The notes below the pieces were generated by a model. The model did not search any database. It was given only the letters and a program-made list of their open reading frames with translations, and had not been told where the DNA came from. The position numbers and the translations under genes were made by a program. From contig CAZQTW010000023.1 of NCBI GenBank assembly GCA_964596165.1, positions 14,468 to 78,467 on the forward strand: 64,000 nucleotides of DNA, in the 5' to 3' direction. This document shows, piece after piece, positions 16,450 to 24,923 of this stretch (positions are counted from its first letter, which is position 1; each line of letters starts with the position of its first letter). This DNA is from CAYUQT01 sp964596165 (GTDB taxonomy: Bacteria; Planctomycetota; Phycisphaerae; UBA1845; JAFGLZ01).

Positions 16450-17523
16450 CTACCGATCGAGATGCTGCAGCGACCCTCCACAGAGAATGCAGTATTTGTC
16501 ATGGCCATCGGTATAGGCCCCGCACTTCGGACAACGTCGCGGGTGGGGGTTCAATTGATATCGACAATGGATACAGAAGTTATCGGTTGCATCGATATTG
16601 CCCTGGCACCGTGGACAATGCAACCCCGATTGGGGCGCCGCCCGGGGCATGGGTCGGGCCGGGGGCACGGGAGACACGAGTCGGGCGCGAGGCACGGTGC
16701 TCCGCGTCGTCCAGCGATCCAATTCCGACAGCATCTCCTCGGCCGAGGAAAACCGCCTGTCCAGTCCGGTGTAGCACCGTCCAAAGAAATCATCGACCCA
16801 TTTGGGCAACTCGCGCCGAAGATGGGTGGGGAGATCGCCGCCCTGCGGGCGCTTGCCGGTGATCATCTCGAAGAAGACCACCCCGCACGCGTAAAGGTCC
16901 GCCCTTGCGTCAACGGAAAGCCCATCCCGCTGTTCGGGGGCCATATAGGCCATCGTCCCGGAGATGCTCCTACCGTCTTCCGTCATCAGGCTACCGGATT
17001 GGAGGATCGAGTTCGTTGTGAGACGTTCCGCTTGGCCCAGACCGAAGTCGGTGATGCGAACGGATTCCGCCGTCAGGTTTTCCAGGTTACCGTTCGTGGC
17101 GATCAGCACGTTGGCCGGTTTGACGTCTCTATGGACGACGCCGTTTGCGTGAGCCGCCGACAACGCCTGAAGCATTCCGCGTAGCAGGGCGACGGCCGCG
17201 TCCAACGGGAGTCCCGACGTATGCCTTGCGATGACGTCCTGCAAGGACGGACCGTCCACGAACTCCATGATCAAGTAGGGGGGAGTAGCATACGGATCGA
17301 GGCCTATCGCGCGAACGATGTTCGGGTGTCTGATGCCGTGGATGGTCACGCCCTCGCGCTGAAGATTGCGAACGTACTGGGCGTCGGTGGCGATTTTGAC
17401 GGCCACGATCTGGTCTTCCCAGATATGATGGCGGGCCTTCCATACCTCGCCGAAACTCCCGGCTCCGACGCGGTTCAGCAACAGGTACTCGCTGATACGG
17501 TCACCCGGCTGCGGCTGGTTCAT
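16450..17523 (-). CDS. Ser/Thr protein kinase with C-terminal double zinc ribbon
   Basis: This Hanks-type kinase has 357 aa and looks catalytically complete. It has the glycine loop GAGSFGEV (20-27), the lysine in VAVK (K43), HRDVKPAN (131-138), DFG (159-161) and APE (195-197). There is no transmembrane helix; instead residues 303-348 hold two zinc ribbons (C303-x2-C306 with C317-x2-C320, and C331-x2-C334 with C345-x2-C348). It is the first gene of the minus-strand set that continues into the ESCRT-III-like and Vps4-like genes, so it may control that system by phosphorylation. I chose ATG 17523 because sequence upstream of it is not kinase-like; an open frame extends to 17808. Confidence 0.9.
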   Translation of the reverse strand: MNQPQPGDRISEYLLLNRVGAGSFGEVWKARHHIWEDQIVAVKIATDAQYVRNLQREGVTIHGIRHPNIVRAIGLDPYATPPYLIMEFVDGPSLQDVIARHTSGLPLDAAVALLRGMLQALSAAHANGVVHRDVKPANVLIATNGNLENLTAESVRITDFGLGQAERLTTNSILQSGSLMTEDGRSISGTMAYMAPEQRDGLSVDARADLYACGVVFFEMITGKRPQGGDLPTHLRRELPKWVDDFFGRCYTGLDRRFSSAEEMLSELDRWTTRSTVPRARLVSPVPPARPMPRAAPQSGLHCPRCQGNIDATDNFCIHCRYQLNPHPRRCPKCGAYTDGHDKYCILCGGSLQHLDR

Positions 17524-17899
17524 AGGCCAGTTACTTTCGTTCTCGTGGGAACAGCTCTCTCGGCAGGGGCCCCAACGACATCCGCGGGACAACTGCACGA
17601 AACCCAGCATACTACGTGATATTCTAGCAGTTTGTGCGGCATGCAACGACCGGAAAGAGGCCGGCGAACCCGACTCACACTTGGAGAGGGGCATTGGGTC
17701 TGCTGTCGATCCGGGCCGGGGGTGGGATGCATGAGAAACCGATCGGGTAGGAGGCTGATCCATGTGTTGAAAGGATCGGTTGCGTAGGTGCTGAAGACAC
17801 GCGTCCACTGACGGTGGGGAGTCTGGCGAAAGCGGCTCACCCTGATTGAGGTCCCAAAGGAATCTGTCGGGGATCGTGAGCGAGTCCGTGCGAATCTTC
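17524..17899. other. Divergent intergenic region between the kinase gene set and the cobalamin leader
   Basis: I see no gene. It should carry the promoter of the minus-strand kinase set. The best candidate is an extended -10 on the minus strand (TGCTAGAAT, 17629-17621) without a good -35. The right end carries the plus-strand promoter listed next. Confidence 0.35.
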
Positions 17900-17927
17900 T
17901 TGACATCCCGACAAGCGCCGGTAATAT
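17900..17927 (+). promoter_or_regulatory. Sigma-70 promoter for the cobalamin leader
   Basis: A perfect -35 TTGACA (17900-17905) and a -10-like TAATAT (17922-17927) are separated by 16 nt. The expected start of transcription near 17935 falls just where the riboswitch begins. Confidence 0.65.
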
Positions 17928-17935
17928 GTCAATCA

Positions 17936-18110
17936 TTGCGGGTGCCCCAGGGATTGGGGCAAGAGGGAAGGCCGTGAGATTCGGCCGCGGACGCGCCGCT
18001 GTAACCGGTGACGACCGCCGCGATGGAACCACTGTTTCGCTGTGGATGCGGAATGGGAAGGTGCGGCGGAAGGACGACCCGGAAGCCAGAAGACCTGCCT
18101 GCAATCAACT
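17936..18110 (+). promoter_or_regulatory. Cobalamin (adenosylcobalamin) riboswitch
   Basis: The conserved blocks of the B12 aptamer occur in order: GGTGCC (17941), AAGAGGGAA (17961-17969), GCCGCTGTAACCGG (17995-18008), CACTG (near 18030), GGGAAGG (18055), and the B12 box AAGCCAGAAGACCTGCC (18083-18099), which is a perfect match. It is followed by an intrinsic terminator, so B12 probably stops transcription. The genes downstream fit: surface proteins, cobalamin adenosyltransferase and a B12-dependent methionine synthase. Confidence 0.95.
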
Positions 18111-18168
18111 TGGTCAGGCTCTCGCGGTTAGGGCCGTCCGGATCATGCGGGTTTTGCAGAGCCAACAG

Positions 18169-18205
18169 ACCCCGGACACTCGAACGGCGAGAACCGGGGT
18201 TTTTC
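18169..18205 (+). terminator. Intrinsic terminator of the cobalamin riboswitch
   Basis: ACCCCGG (18169-18175) pairs with CCGGGGT (18194-18200), and a run of T follows (GGTTTTTC). It lies about 60 nt after the B12 box, the usual place for the expression platform. Confidence 0.8.
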
Positions 18206-18228
18206 TTTGGCCGGTCGACGTCGGCAGG

Positions 18229-18577
18229 GTGGTTAAGCTGTCCCCAGGTGCGATTCGTCCGGCGAAGGTTCCCGCCGCGTTGTCGACGATGTGCGTTTGC
18301 GCCCTGGCGGCATCGTCGCTCACAAGTCGGGCAGTAGGATACCAGACACCACGGTAGCGTGAAGACAAGAATGAGGCGCCGACGATTAGGCCCGCCGGCG
18401 CCCCTGACGGAGAAAACTGGGTAGCCTCTCCGTACTCGAACGATCCTAACGCATTTCCCGCGTTTGAACAATCAGCTCCGGGTGCGGACTCTCCGCAGGC
18501 GCGGCCAAAGACCCCTTGGGGTTCCTTTCCGGCGGGCCCTCTCGGCATACCCCTCCTACTCGTGGCCGACTGGTGAA
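18229..18577 (+). pseudogene. Possible remnant of a small secreted protein, interrupted by a stop
   Basis: One frame reads from a GTG (18229) or ATG (18289) through a hydrophobic signal-like stretch (MCVCALAASSLTSRAVG), meets an in-frame TAG near 18355, and then stays open for about 70 more codons ending in GPLGIPLLLVADW. It is the first reading frame after the riboswitch terminator. Either this is a decayed surface-protein gene or the open stretch is chance. I could not name a family. Confidence 0.3.
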
Positions 18578-18849
18578 GGAGGTGCGTCATGGCCAAGACG
18601 GGTGATTGACACCGAACGAAGCGGCTCCAGTGCGATTACACGGACTGAGAGGTGACCGCCTGTTCAAACGGCGGCTCTCGTGGTGTCGTCGGCACGTTCA
18701 ACGGCCGGCGGCATTGTCGGCTACACGACGTGGCGGCAATCGGGCTGGGGACCGTTGCGGTTGCGGAAATGGGGTCCGGCGGGTGCGTGTTCCGACCCTG
18801 GCGGGCCGGTTGAGGTTTCGAGGTTGACAGTTTGCCAAGGAGTAACGAA
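18578..18849 (+). other. Non-coding or decayed stretch before the first surface-protein gene
   Basis: A strong ribosome binding site (GAAGGAGGTG, 18576-18585) precedes an ATG at 18589 that opens a frame of only six codons (MAKTGD). The rest shows short protein-like fragments in different frames but no intact gene. It reads as eroded coding sequence. Confidence 0.35.
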
Positions 18850-19689
18850 GTGAAGAGCGTTTGCAGTATGCAGGGCGTGTTGGAGGTGGCGGCCATCGCG
18901 ATGCTGATCTCGGTGGCCTCCAGTCAAGCCGGTGTCTACTCGGCGCCGTCGAACGACCCGACGAATACGTACGATTCCCCGATCAGCAAGAGCAGTCCGT
19001 TGATTGTCGAATGGGCCGACAAAGTGATCGACTATTCGCCGGCGCCGGGCGTCGCCCCGGCCTACCAGAACCCCGTGACGGGCTACGGGTCGCTTGGGGA
19101 TCTGACGCAGGCTCAGATCGACGCCGGCGTGCAGCCCGGGCGCATCACGGTCGGGTTCCCCACGGGAATTGCCGATGGGCCCGGCGCGGACTTCGCGGTG
19201 TTCGAGAACGGTTTCGCCTACGGCAGTCCCAATGGCTTGTTCATGGAACTGGCCTTTGTGGAGGTTTCGAGCAACGGGGTCGACTTCGCGCGATTCGACT
19301 GTATCTCGACGAACACGGCGCCGGTGGCCGGTAGCGGCGGGTTCTCGGGTTGGGATACGACGAACGTGTACAACCTGGCCGGCAAGCACCTATCGGGTTG
19401 GGGTACGCCCTTCGACCTGAGTCAGCTCGCCGATCATGTCCTCGTGCGGAGCGGGCTGCTCGACTTGTCGAACGTTCAATATGTTCGCCTGGTCGACATC
19501 CCCGGTACGGGCTTCTACAAGGACTCGCTCGGAAATCCGATTCTCGACGCCCATCCGACGACCGGCTCGGGCGGATTCGACTTCCGGCTGAGCGAGGGGA
19601 TTGCCGTGATCAACGTGGTACCGGAGCCCGCCACGATGCTGTGCTTGGGTTTGCCAGGCGTTTTGGCCCTGCTGAGGCGAAGGAAGTAG
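18850..19689 (+). CDS. PEP-CTERM surface protein, cobalamin-riboswitch regulated
   Basis: This exported protein (279 aa) has a signal peptide (residues 1-27) and a PEP-CTERM tail: VPEPATM, a hydrophobic helix, then RRRK, the signal handled by exosortases. The body has GPGADFAVFENGF, LAFVEVSSNGVDFARF and VQYVRLVDIPGTG motifs; related sequence occurs in the protein at 20671-21891 (GVDFVVFGN). I recall this kind of surface protein near cobalamin riboswitches in other phyla, so B12 capture is a plausible role, but this is inference. I chose GTG 18850 because AAGGAG stands 7 nt upstream. It is the first intact gene after the riboswitch. Confidence 0.8.
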   Translation: MKSVCSMQGVLEVAAIAMLISVASSQAGVYSAPSNDPTNTYDSPISKSSPLIVEWADKVIDYSPAPGVAPAYQNPVTGYGSLGDLTQAQIDAGVQPGRITVGFPTGIADGPGADFAVFENGFAYGSPNGLFMELAFVEVSSNGVDFARFDCISTNTAPVAGSGGFSGWDTTNVYNLAGKHLSGWGTPFDLSQLADHVLVRSGLLDLSNVQYVRLVDIPGTGFYKDSLGNPILDAHPTTGSGGFDFRLSEGIAVINVVPEPATMLCLGLPGVLALLRRRK

Positions 19690-19741
19690 GCGGGACGCGG
19701 ACACAAAAGCGAGGGAGTACCTCGCACCACAAGGAGAAGAT

Positions 19742-20366
19742 GATGAAAGCATTGATGACGGTTGTTGCGGTTCTGACGTTTTCGGGCGTGGCCGGCGCCG
19801 CGCCGTATCTCTTTCAGGGTGTTTACGTGGACGTGGAGGCGTGGGTCGGTTCGGGTTCGAACGAGACGATCCTGGTGGTCGACTGGAACACGTTGGACAA
19901 CGGTCCGAATACGGTCAGTGAGTCGCACGCCTTCGGGTTCCGTTGGAACGGGACGGCGTACGAGTCGGACATGTTGGCGGCGTTCGACAATGCCGGCATT
20001 TTGACCGTGACGACAGGTTACGGCGGCGCGTTTCTCAACAACATCGGCTACATCGACGAGGAGGAACCCTACGGCGCCCACCTGCACATCGAGGAGGGGA
20101 GTTGGAATCTGGCCAGTACGACCAATCCTCATGCCCGTTGGGGTACTTGGGGCAACTCGGAATGGGACTTCAACAGGGGCGGTCTGTCTTCGGAGCTTCT
20201 GGCGAACGGCCAGTTCGAGGGCATCAACGCCATCCTGTGGTTCGGCTCGTTGCCGGCGTATGCGAATGACCAGTTGAACATTCCGATCGTGGTCCCCGAG
20301 CCGGCAGCAATGCTGCTCCTCGGTCTGGGCGGTCTGGGTTTCTTGCGACGAAGACCATTCTGCTAG
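19742..20366 (+). CDS. PEP-CTERM surface protein, second in the B12 gene set
   Basis: The 207-aa protein has a signal peptide (MMKALMTVVAVLTFSGVAGA) and a C-terminal VPEPAAM, hydrophobic helix and RRR motif. The mature part begins AAPYLFQGVYVDVEAWVGSGSNETILVVDWN and contains SHAFGFRWNG and DMLAAFDNAG, features of a recurring secreted family that I cannot name with certainty. It follows the previous gene by 52 nt with AAGGAG upstream of the ATG. Shared control by the riboswitch is likely. A longer frame from 19350 overlaps the upstream gene and is not used. Confidence 0.78.
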
Positions 20367-20387
20367 AGCAGAAAGGAAGGGACATCC

Positions 20388-20670
20388 ATGTACAAGATGA
20401 CAGTACGACTGATGGTCGTTGGATTTCTGATGACTCGGATTGCCGCGGGTTAAGTCGACAACAACCGGAGCCGGTTCCATCAGCATCGGATCCGGCGAGT
20501 ACGTCTATCGCTTTGGCGCCGACACGGGAGCTACCGTTCGGCTCAACCCTATCACCTGACGATGTTGGGGGCGCACGGCGAGACCTACGCCACCGTCGTC
20601 AATGCCGCCCCAACGATCGTTCCGGGCCTGGGCCTCAACGGCGAAGGCCCGACGAAAGGCAAGGACTGAC
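20388..20670 (+). pseudogene. Frameshifted remnant of a third secreted protein
   Basis: An ATG with GGAAGG upstream starts a 21-residue frame that is just a signal peptide (MYKMTVRLMVVGFLMTRIAAG) and then stops. Protein-like sequence goes on in a second frame (SISIGSGEYVYRFGADTGATVRLN) and then a third (TMLGAHGETYATVVNAAP) up to a TGA at 20668-20670. Two frame changes within 280 nt indicate decay of a secreted-protein gene in the riboswitch unit, unless there are sequencing errors. Confidence 0.55.
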
Positions 20671-21891
20671 ATGACGCACGACAGAGTTACCGTTGCACTG
20701 AGTTGTGTGCTTCTGTGTGGGAGTGCGGCCCAGGCGGACCCGAATGATCCAAACGATCCAAACGCTTATGCTACCCAAGTTGTTTCGTACATTCCCGGAA
20801 CGGGAATCGGGGGGGACTGGATCACCGGAAGGCCGTTCAACGATCCCAACTGCGCCCTCGGGCGGCCGACGGTCGATACGACGGGCGATGCTTGGTATAT
20901 CCCGCTCGACATGCCCGCGCCGGTTGTCCACGTGTATCCGGCCTTCCGATCATACGAACTGGTTACGATCGGCAACGGCGGCCAGTTGACGATCACGTTT
21001 AGCCATCCGGTGGAAAACGACCCTCGCAATCCGTATGGGGTGGATTTCGTGGTCTTCGGGAACGCCTCTCAGGTTATCGACGGCGTCAACGGCTGGACGA
21101 ACGGCGATCCCAACTCCGTTACCTGCGGTATGGGCCTGTTCAAGGAACCCGGAATCGTCAGCGTCGCGCAGGACCCGAACGGTCCGTGGTACACGTTCAC
21201 CGACGGTCCGTGGGCCGACGATTGGGGCCCCACGCTGGGCCGCGTGCCCGTGGACGACCCAAACGATGCCGATCCTAACCTGGGAACGTGGAACGTCTAT
21301 TGGGGCGGCCCAGCCAATCCGACCCGGCCGATCGATCCGAACAATCCGAATGTCTCGGAGTCGGGCTTTATCGGGAAGACCGTCCGGCAGATGTGCGACG
21401 CCTACAACGGGTCGGCCGGGGGGACGGGCTTCGACATCGGCGTCTTCGGCCTCGACTGGATCCAGTACGTTCGGGTCCAAGACAAGCCCGGCAGCTCGGC
21501 GACGACCGAGATCGACGCCTTTTCCGACGTGGCGCCGGGTGTCGTACTCGACTTGACGATCGTCAACCCAAGCTGGGGCGAGGTGACGCTGTCTCCTGAT
21601 CCGGTGGCCAACCCGCCGATAACGTACTTTCCGAACGAGGTGGTCACGCTGACCGCGGTTCCCATAGAAGGCAAGGCCTTCAGGCACTGGGTGATCTACG
21701 ATCCGAACCATCCCGGGGATGCCAATTTCGCGATCGAAGACGGCAACACCGTTACGACGATCGTGATGATGTGTGATCGCCAGGTGGAGGCCGCGTTCAA
21801 GTGCGGTAGCGGGCTCGGGCTTGCCTTTCCGCTTCTGTTGGCCGGCGTACTGCTTGCCTTTGCGGCCCGGCGAGGGCGGCGGTTGAGGTAG
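20671..21891 (+). CDS. Surface protein with Bacteroidetes/InlB-type repeat and C-terminal sorting tail
   Basis: The 406-aa protein starts with a signal peptide (residues 1-23). A DPNDPNDPN stretch follows. The main domain (residues 35-290) holds VTIGNGGQLTITFSHPV and PYGVDFVVFGN, recalling the PEP-CTERM protein at 18850. Residues 295-375 fit a divergent InlB B-repeat (WGEVTLSPDP, VVTLTAVPIEGKAFRHW, QVEAAFKCG). The end is a Cys-Gly, a hydrophobic helix and an Arg cluster (RRGRRLR), a sorting tail of a type other than PEP-CTERM. It begins right after the decayed gene. A role in B12 binding is inferred from position only. Confidence 0.75.
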   Translation: MTHDRVTVALSCVLLCGSAAQADPNDPNDPNAYATQVVSYIPGTGIGGDWITGRPFNDPNCALGRPTVDTTGDAWYIPLDMPAPVVHVYPAFRSYELVTIGNGGQLTITFSHPVENDPRNPYGVDFVVFGNASQVIDGVNGWTNGDPNSVTCGMGLFKEPGIVSVAQDPNGPWYTFTDGPWADDWGPTLGRVPVDDPNDADPNLGTWNVYWGGPANPTRPIDPNNPNVSESGFIGKTVRQMCDAYNGSAGGTGFDIGVFGLDWIQYVRVQDKPGSSATTEIDAFSDVAPGVVLDLTIVNPSWGEVTLSPDPVANPPITYFPNEVVTLTAVPIEGKAFRHWVIYDPNHPGDANFAIEDGNTVTTIVMMCDRQVEAAFKCGSGLGLAFPLLLAGVLLAFAARRGRRLR

Positions 21892-21980
21892 GGTTCGTGC
21901 GATTGGTGGGGACGCGGCGCACCCCAGAGGACGCCGCGTCTCCTCCGCGTTGCTTCAAATCCCATCGGAGGCTCGGATCG

Positions 21981-22787
21981 ATGCGCCTGATCCGCGGGTT
22001 TACATTGATCGAGCTGCTTGTGGTGGTCGCGGTCGTCGCCCTGCTCCTGTCCGTCTTGCTTCCGGGGTTGGGGCGCGCGAGGGCGCACGCGCGGGGCGTC
22101 GCGTGTCTGAGCAACCTGCGTCAGATGGCCCTTGCGGCGTACCACTACGCCAACGACCAGAACGACTACTATCCGATCGCCTTCTTGAATATGGACGTCA
22201 GCACGCCGGGCAAGGTGGTGCATCGCTACTGGGATTTCTTTGTCACCAAGGACTGGTCGACCGATTCGTACTCGGTCCGGCCGGGGTTCCTCTGGCAGGG
22301 CAAGACCATCATGAGAATCCAGCAATGCCCGTCGTTTGACGGCAGTGCCAATTCGCCCGGCGATCCCTACACGGGATACAACTACAACACGAGCTACATC
22401 GGCGGGCAGATCGGATATGTACCGGGGCTCGGCTCCAATGACTTCATCCCGCCGGCGCGGATCACAGACGTGCGTCGCCCCGATCGGTGCGCGCTTTTCG
22501 GCGACGGCCAGTACGCTTCCGGTGCGAACAAGTTCATGCGATCCCCGTGGCCCGGCCTCCGCGATCCGGGTTTCTTCGGTCGCGCCGCGGGTACGCAGGG
22601 GTACCGTCATCTCGACAAGACCAACGTCGCCTGGTGTGACGGTCACGCCGACTCCAGGAAAGATGTCTTCAAAGAGACCGATCCGGCGGAGAAGGACAAT
22701 GTCGCCAAGGGAACGGGGTTTCTCGCACCGGACAACAGGCTCTATGCCTTGGACCCGGACGCGATCGATCCCCATGACCCATCGTAG
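21981..22787 (+). CDS. Type II secretion pseudopilin-like protein with H-X9-DG tail
   Basis: The protein (268 aa) begins MRLIRGFTLIELLVVVAVVALLLSVLLPGL, a prepilin leader (G|FTLIE) followed by the pilin helix. The rest contains CLSNLRQMALAAYHYANDQNDYYP and ends with HLDKTNVAWCDGHAD, the histidine-x9-Asp-Gly motif that marks the large planctomycete pseudopilin family. GGAGG lies 9 nt before the ATG at 21981; a longer frame from 21897 is not supported. These proteins are numerous in Planctomycetota. Here it lies between B12-linked genes, perhaps for presentation or export of surface proteins. Confidence 0.85.
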   Translation: MRLIRGFTLIELLVVVAVVALLLSVLLPGLGRARAHARGVACLSNLRQMALAAYHYANDQNDYYPIAFLNMDVSTPGKVVHRYWDFFVTKDWSTDSYSVRPGFLWQGKTIMRIQQCPSFDGSANSPGDPYTGYNYNTSYIGGQIGYVPGLGSNDFIPPARITDVRRPDRCALFGDGQYASGANKFMRSPWPGLRDPGFFGRAAGTQGYRHLDKTNVAWCDGHADSRKDVFKETDPAEKDNVAKGTGFLAPDNRLYALDPDAIDPHDPS

Positions 22788-22808
22788 GTTGTCATGGAGG
22801 AAGACCTC

Positions 22809-23432
22809 ATGAATTCAGGAACGTTGACGGACTTCATTTCAGTCGAGGGGAATTCGCAGCGGGTGGAGCCGTCCGCAAGTCAGGCTGCTGCCGCACCATG
22901 CACCACGGAAAGTAGCAGTCTGCGTCGAGGGTACGTCCATGTCTACACCGGTAACGGCAAGGGCAAGACCACGGCTGCGCTCGGTCTGGTGCTTCGCGCC
23001 GTGGGCGCCGGTCTACGTGTGTGTTTCGTGCAGTTTCTCAAATGCACGCCGTCCAGCGAGATACGGGTGTTGGAGCGGTTTCCCGGTCAGATCACGATCC
23101 GGCGATTCGCCTGCTTCGCCGGTATGGAGCCGCGAGATGGCGACATCGAGGCGTCTCGGCAGGAAATGACCGAGGTCCGTCGCATGGTGCGGTCCGGCGA
23201 GTACTCATTGATTGTCCTCGATGAGGCGAATGTCGCCACCCAGTTCGGGCTGCTGGATGTTGAAGACCTGCTTGACCTGATCGACACGCGCCCGCCCGAG
23301 TCGGAGCTTGTAATCACCGGCCGTTACGCCCACCCCAGAATCCTCGACCGGGCCGACCTGGTCACGGAGATGAATGAGGTCAAGCACTACTACAGACAGG
23401 GGGTCATGGCGAGGGTAGGCATCGAAAGGTGA
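22809..23432 (+). CDS. cobO: Cob(I)alamin adenosyltransferase, CobO/BtuR type
   Basis: CobO transfers the adenosyl group of ATP to cob(I)alamin to make coenzyme B12. The 207-aa protein has the unusual P-loop GNGKGKTT (48-55), the FVQFLK motif and VLDEANVATQFGLLD, followed by ELVITGRYAHP, all typical of the family. Residues 1-40 are a poorly conserved extension. I chose ATG 22809, which has GGAGG 8 nt upstream; the ATG at 22794 lies within the ribosome binding region. It is part of the riboswitch-led unit. Confidence 0.95.
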   Translation: MNSGTLTDFISVEGNSQRVEPSASQAAAAPCTTESSSLRRGYVHVYTGNGKGKTTAALGLVLRAVGAGLRVCFVQFLKCTPSSEIRVLERFPGQITIRRFACFAGMEPRDGDIEASRQEMTEVRRMVRSGEYSLIVLDEANVATQFGLLDVEDLLDLIDTRPPESELVITGRYAHPRILDRADLVTEMNEVKHYYRQGVMARVGIER

Positions 23433-23480
23433 CGTCCGAATGTGTCGGGTTGTTGCTGTCTCAGACTGGGAGATGACCGG

Positions 23481-24230
23481 ATGACACGTACTTATCCGAG
23501 GGTCACGCTGGTTCGTAGCACCTCGCGGCCCTCCGAATTGATCGCAGCCGCAGCGAAGCTCTGTTACGCCCGCGACGCCGAGAGCACTCTGAAGCAGGAC
23601 GGCCCTGAGGCGGAGAGCTTTGTCGCTTTGTTGAAGGCCCTTGGGCACATGAGTCCGATCGAGCATGCGTCATTCACGTTTTACATCGAGGGCGTTTCTC
23701 GAGCGATGACGCACCAACTCGTCCGCCACCGGATTGCCAGCTATTCTCAGCGCAGCCAACGATATGTCGGGCACGGGGATTTTGACTATGTGGTTCCCCC
23801 GCAGTTGGAGGGGAAAACGGTGTCCGTGGACGGAGAGGTAGTTGATGCCGTCGCGTACTTCGAGGAGACGATGAGCCTCATCGCCGATCGATACCGCAAG
23901 CTGAATGAGGCCCTGGGCCGGAACGGCGAGAAGAGCAACGAGGATGCCCGATACGTGCTTCCCAACGCGTGCGAGACCAAGATCGTCGTGACGATGAACG
24001 CCCGGCAACTGCTCCATTTTTTCGAGGAACGGCTGTGTCGGCGGGCACAGTGGGAGATCAGGTCCGTGGCGGACGAGATGTTGTGTCTTGCGAAACGGGA
24101 ATTGCCGTCGGTGTTTCTCCATGCAGGGCCGAAGTGTGTGCGCGCAGGCCGGTGTCCGGAGGGAAGAATGACGTGCGGGAAGCACGCGGAAATGCGGCGA
24201 ACATACGCCGGCAGCGAGGAGCTCAGGTGA
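23481..24230 (+). CDS. thyX: Flavin-dependent thymidylate synthase ThyX
   Basis: ThyX makes dTMP from dUMP with methylenetetrahydrofolate and FAD. The 249-aa protein has the signature RHR-x7-S at residues 82-92 (RHRIASYSQRS), followed by QRY, and a C-terminal LRHFFxxR-like region (NARQLLHFFEERLCRRAQWEIR). GGGAG lies 8 nt before the ATG at 23481. It sits between cobO and the methionine synthase genes, so folate one-carbon chemistry is grouped here. I saw no thyA in the window. Confidence 0.96.
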   Translation: MTRTYPRVTLVRSTSRPSELIAAAAKLCYARDAESTLKQDGPEAESFVALLKALGHMSPIEHASFTFYIEGVSRAMTHQLVRHRIASYSQRSQRYVGHGDFDYVVPPQLEGKTVSVDGEVVDAVAYFEETMSLIADRYRKLNEALGRNGEKSNEDARYVLPNACETKIVVTMNARQLLHFFEERLCRRAQWEIRSVADEMLCLAKRELPSVFLHAGPKCVRAGRCPEGRMTCGKHAEMRRTYAGSEELR

Positions 24231-24290
24231 GGCCCGCCCGAGACCACGTCGCTCCTCTTGGCGGGGGTGCGGCGGGTAAGGGGGCACGAT

Positions 24291-24923
24291 ATGCAGAGTC
24301 ATGTGCTGAGAGTCACGGATGTGCCTCGCATTTCGGTCTTACCGAACAGGCAGATCGTTCTTCAACGGTTGGGGTATTCCGCGCGATCCACGGTTGTTTC
24401 CCCGGCTGAGATGGAAGGCATGGAGGAAGTCATTACTACCGCACGATCGCTTTGCGAGGCCCGCGGCCGTCTGGCCTATACGAATATCGTTGTGTCAGGG
24501 TCGGTGGTGGTGGGCGACGGGATTGAACCCATGAAATCGGCCCACTTGGCGACGGTGTTGGCCCGCAGCAGCCAAGTCGCCATCCTGGGGGTGACGGTCG
24601 GGACTCGGGTCATGGAGCGGATCCACTTGCTCACGGAGGCGGGGCGGTTGACGGAGGCGGTCATTCACGACGCCGTGGCCTCCGAGGCCGCGGAGGCGGC
24701 CATGGCGTACCTACACAAGTACGTTCGCCAGGATCGCAGCCGGTTTGGCCAGGGGGTGACGCGACGATACAGCCCCGGTTACGGAGACCTTCTGCTTGTG
24801 GAGCAGCGCAAGCTTCATGAAGCACTGCGGATGCAGGATCTGGGTGTGATCCTGTCGTCCCACTATATGCTGATACCGGAGAAGTCGGCCCTGGCGATCG
24901 TCGGAATCGAGAGGACAACGTGA
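24291..24923 (+). CDS. Methionine synthase activation domain as a separate protein
   Basis: The protein (210 aa) matches the AdoMet-binding reactivation domain normally found at the C-terminus of MetH. The diagnostic RRYSPGYGD motif is at about residues 159-167, with a later GVILSSHYMLIPEKSALAIVG. It probably reductively remethylates the cobalamin of the adjacent MetH. The following gene lacks this domain, and the two reading frames overlap by 4 nt (24920-24923), which points to coupled translation. The ATG at 24291 has GGGGG upstream. A separate activation subunit is also known in Thermotoga. Confidence 0.88.
   Translation: MQSHVLRVTDVPRISVLPNRQIVLQRLGYSARSTVVSPAEMEGMEEVITTARSLCEARGRLAYTNIVVSGSVVVGDGIEPMKSAHLATVLARSSQVAILGVTVGTRVMERIHLLTEAGRLTEAVIHDAVASEAAEAAMAYLHKYVRQDRSRFGQGVTRRYSPGYGDLLLVEQRKLHEALRMQDLGVILSSHYMLIPEKSALAIVGIERTT

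Noticed and set aside
10232..17523. Plain phage-shock (Psp) operon
   Set aside because: The coiled-coil proteins could be distant PspA relatives, but PspB, PspC and PspF are absent and the MIT-Vps4-like ATPase and MIM1-like tail do not belong to Psp systems.
16450..17808. Longer kinase frame starting at 17808
   Set aside because: The extra 95 residues are not kinase-like and contain many Cys/Ser/Arg from non-coding sequence; the family start fits ATG 17523.
18114..18596. Open frame of 160 codons on the minus strand opposite the riboswitch leader
   Set aside because: It runs antisense to the riboswitch terminator, has no ribosome binding site and no recognisable domain.
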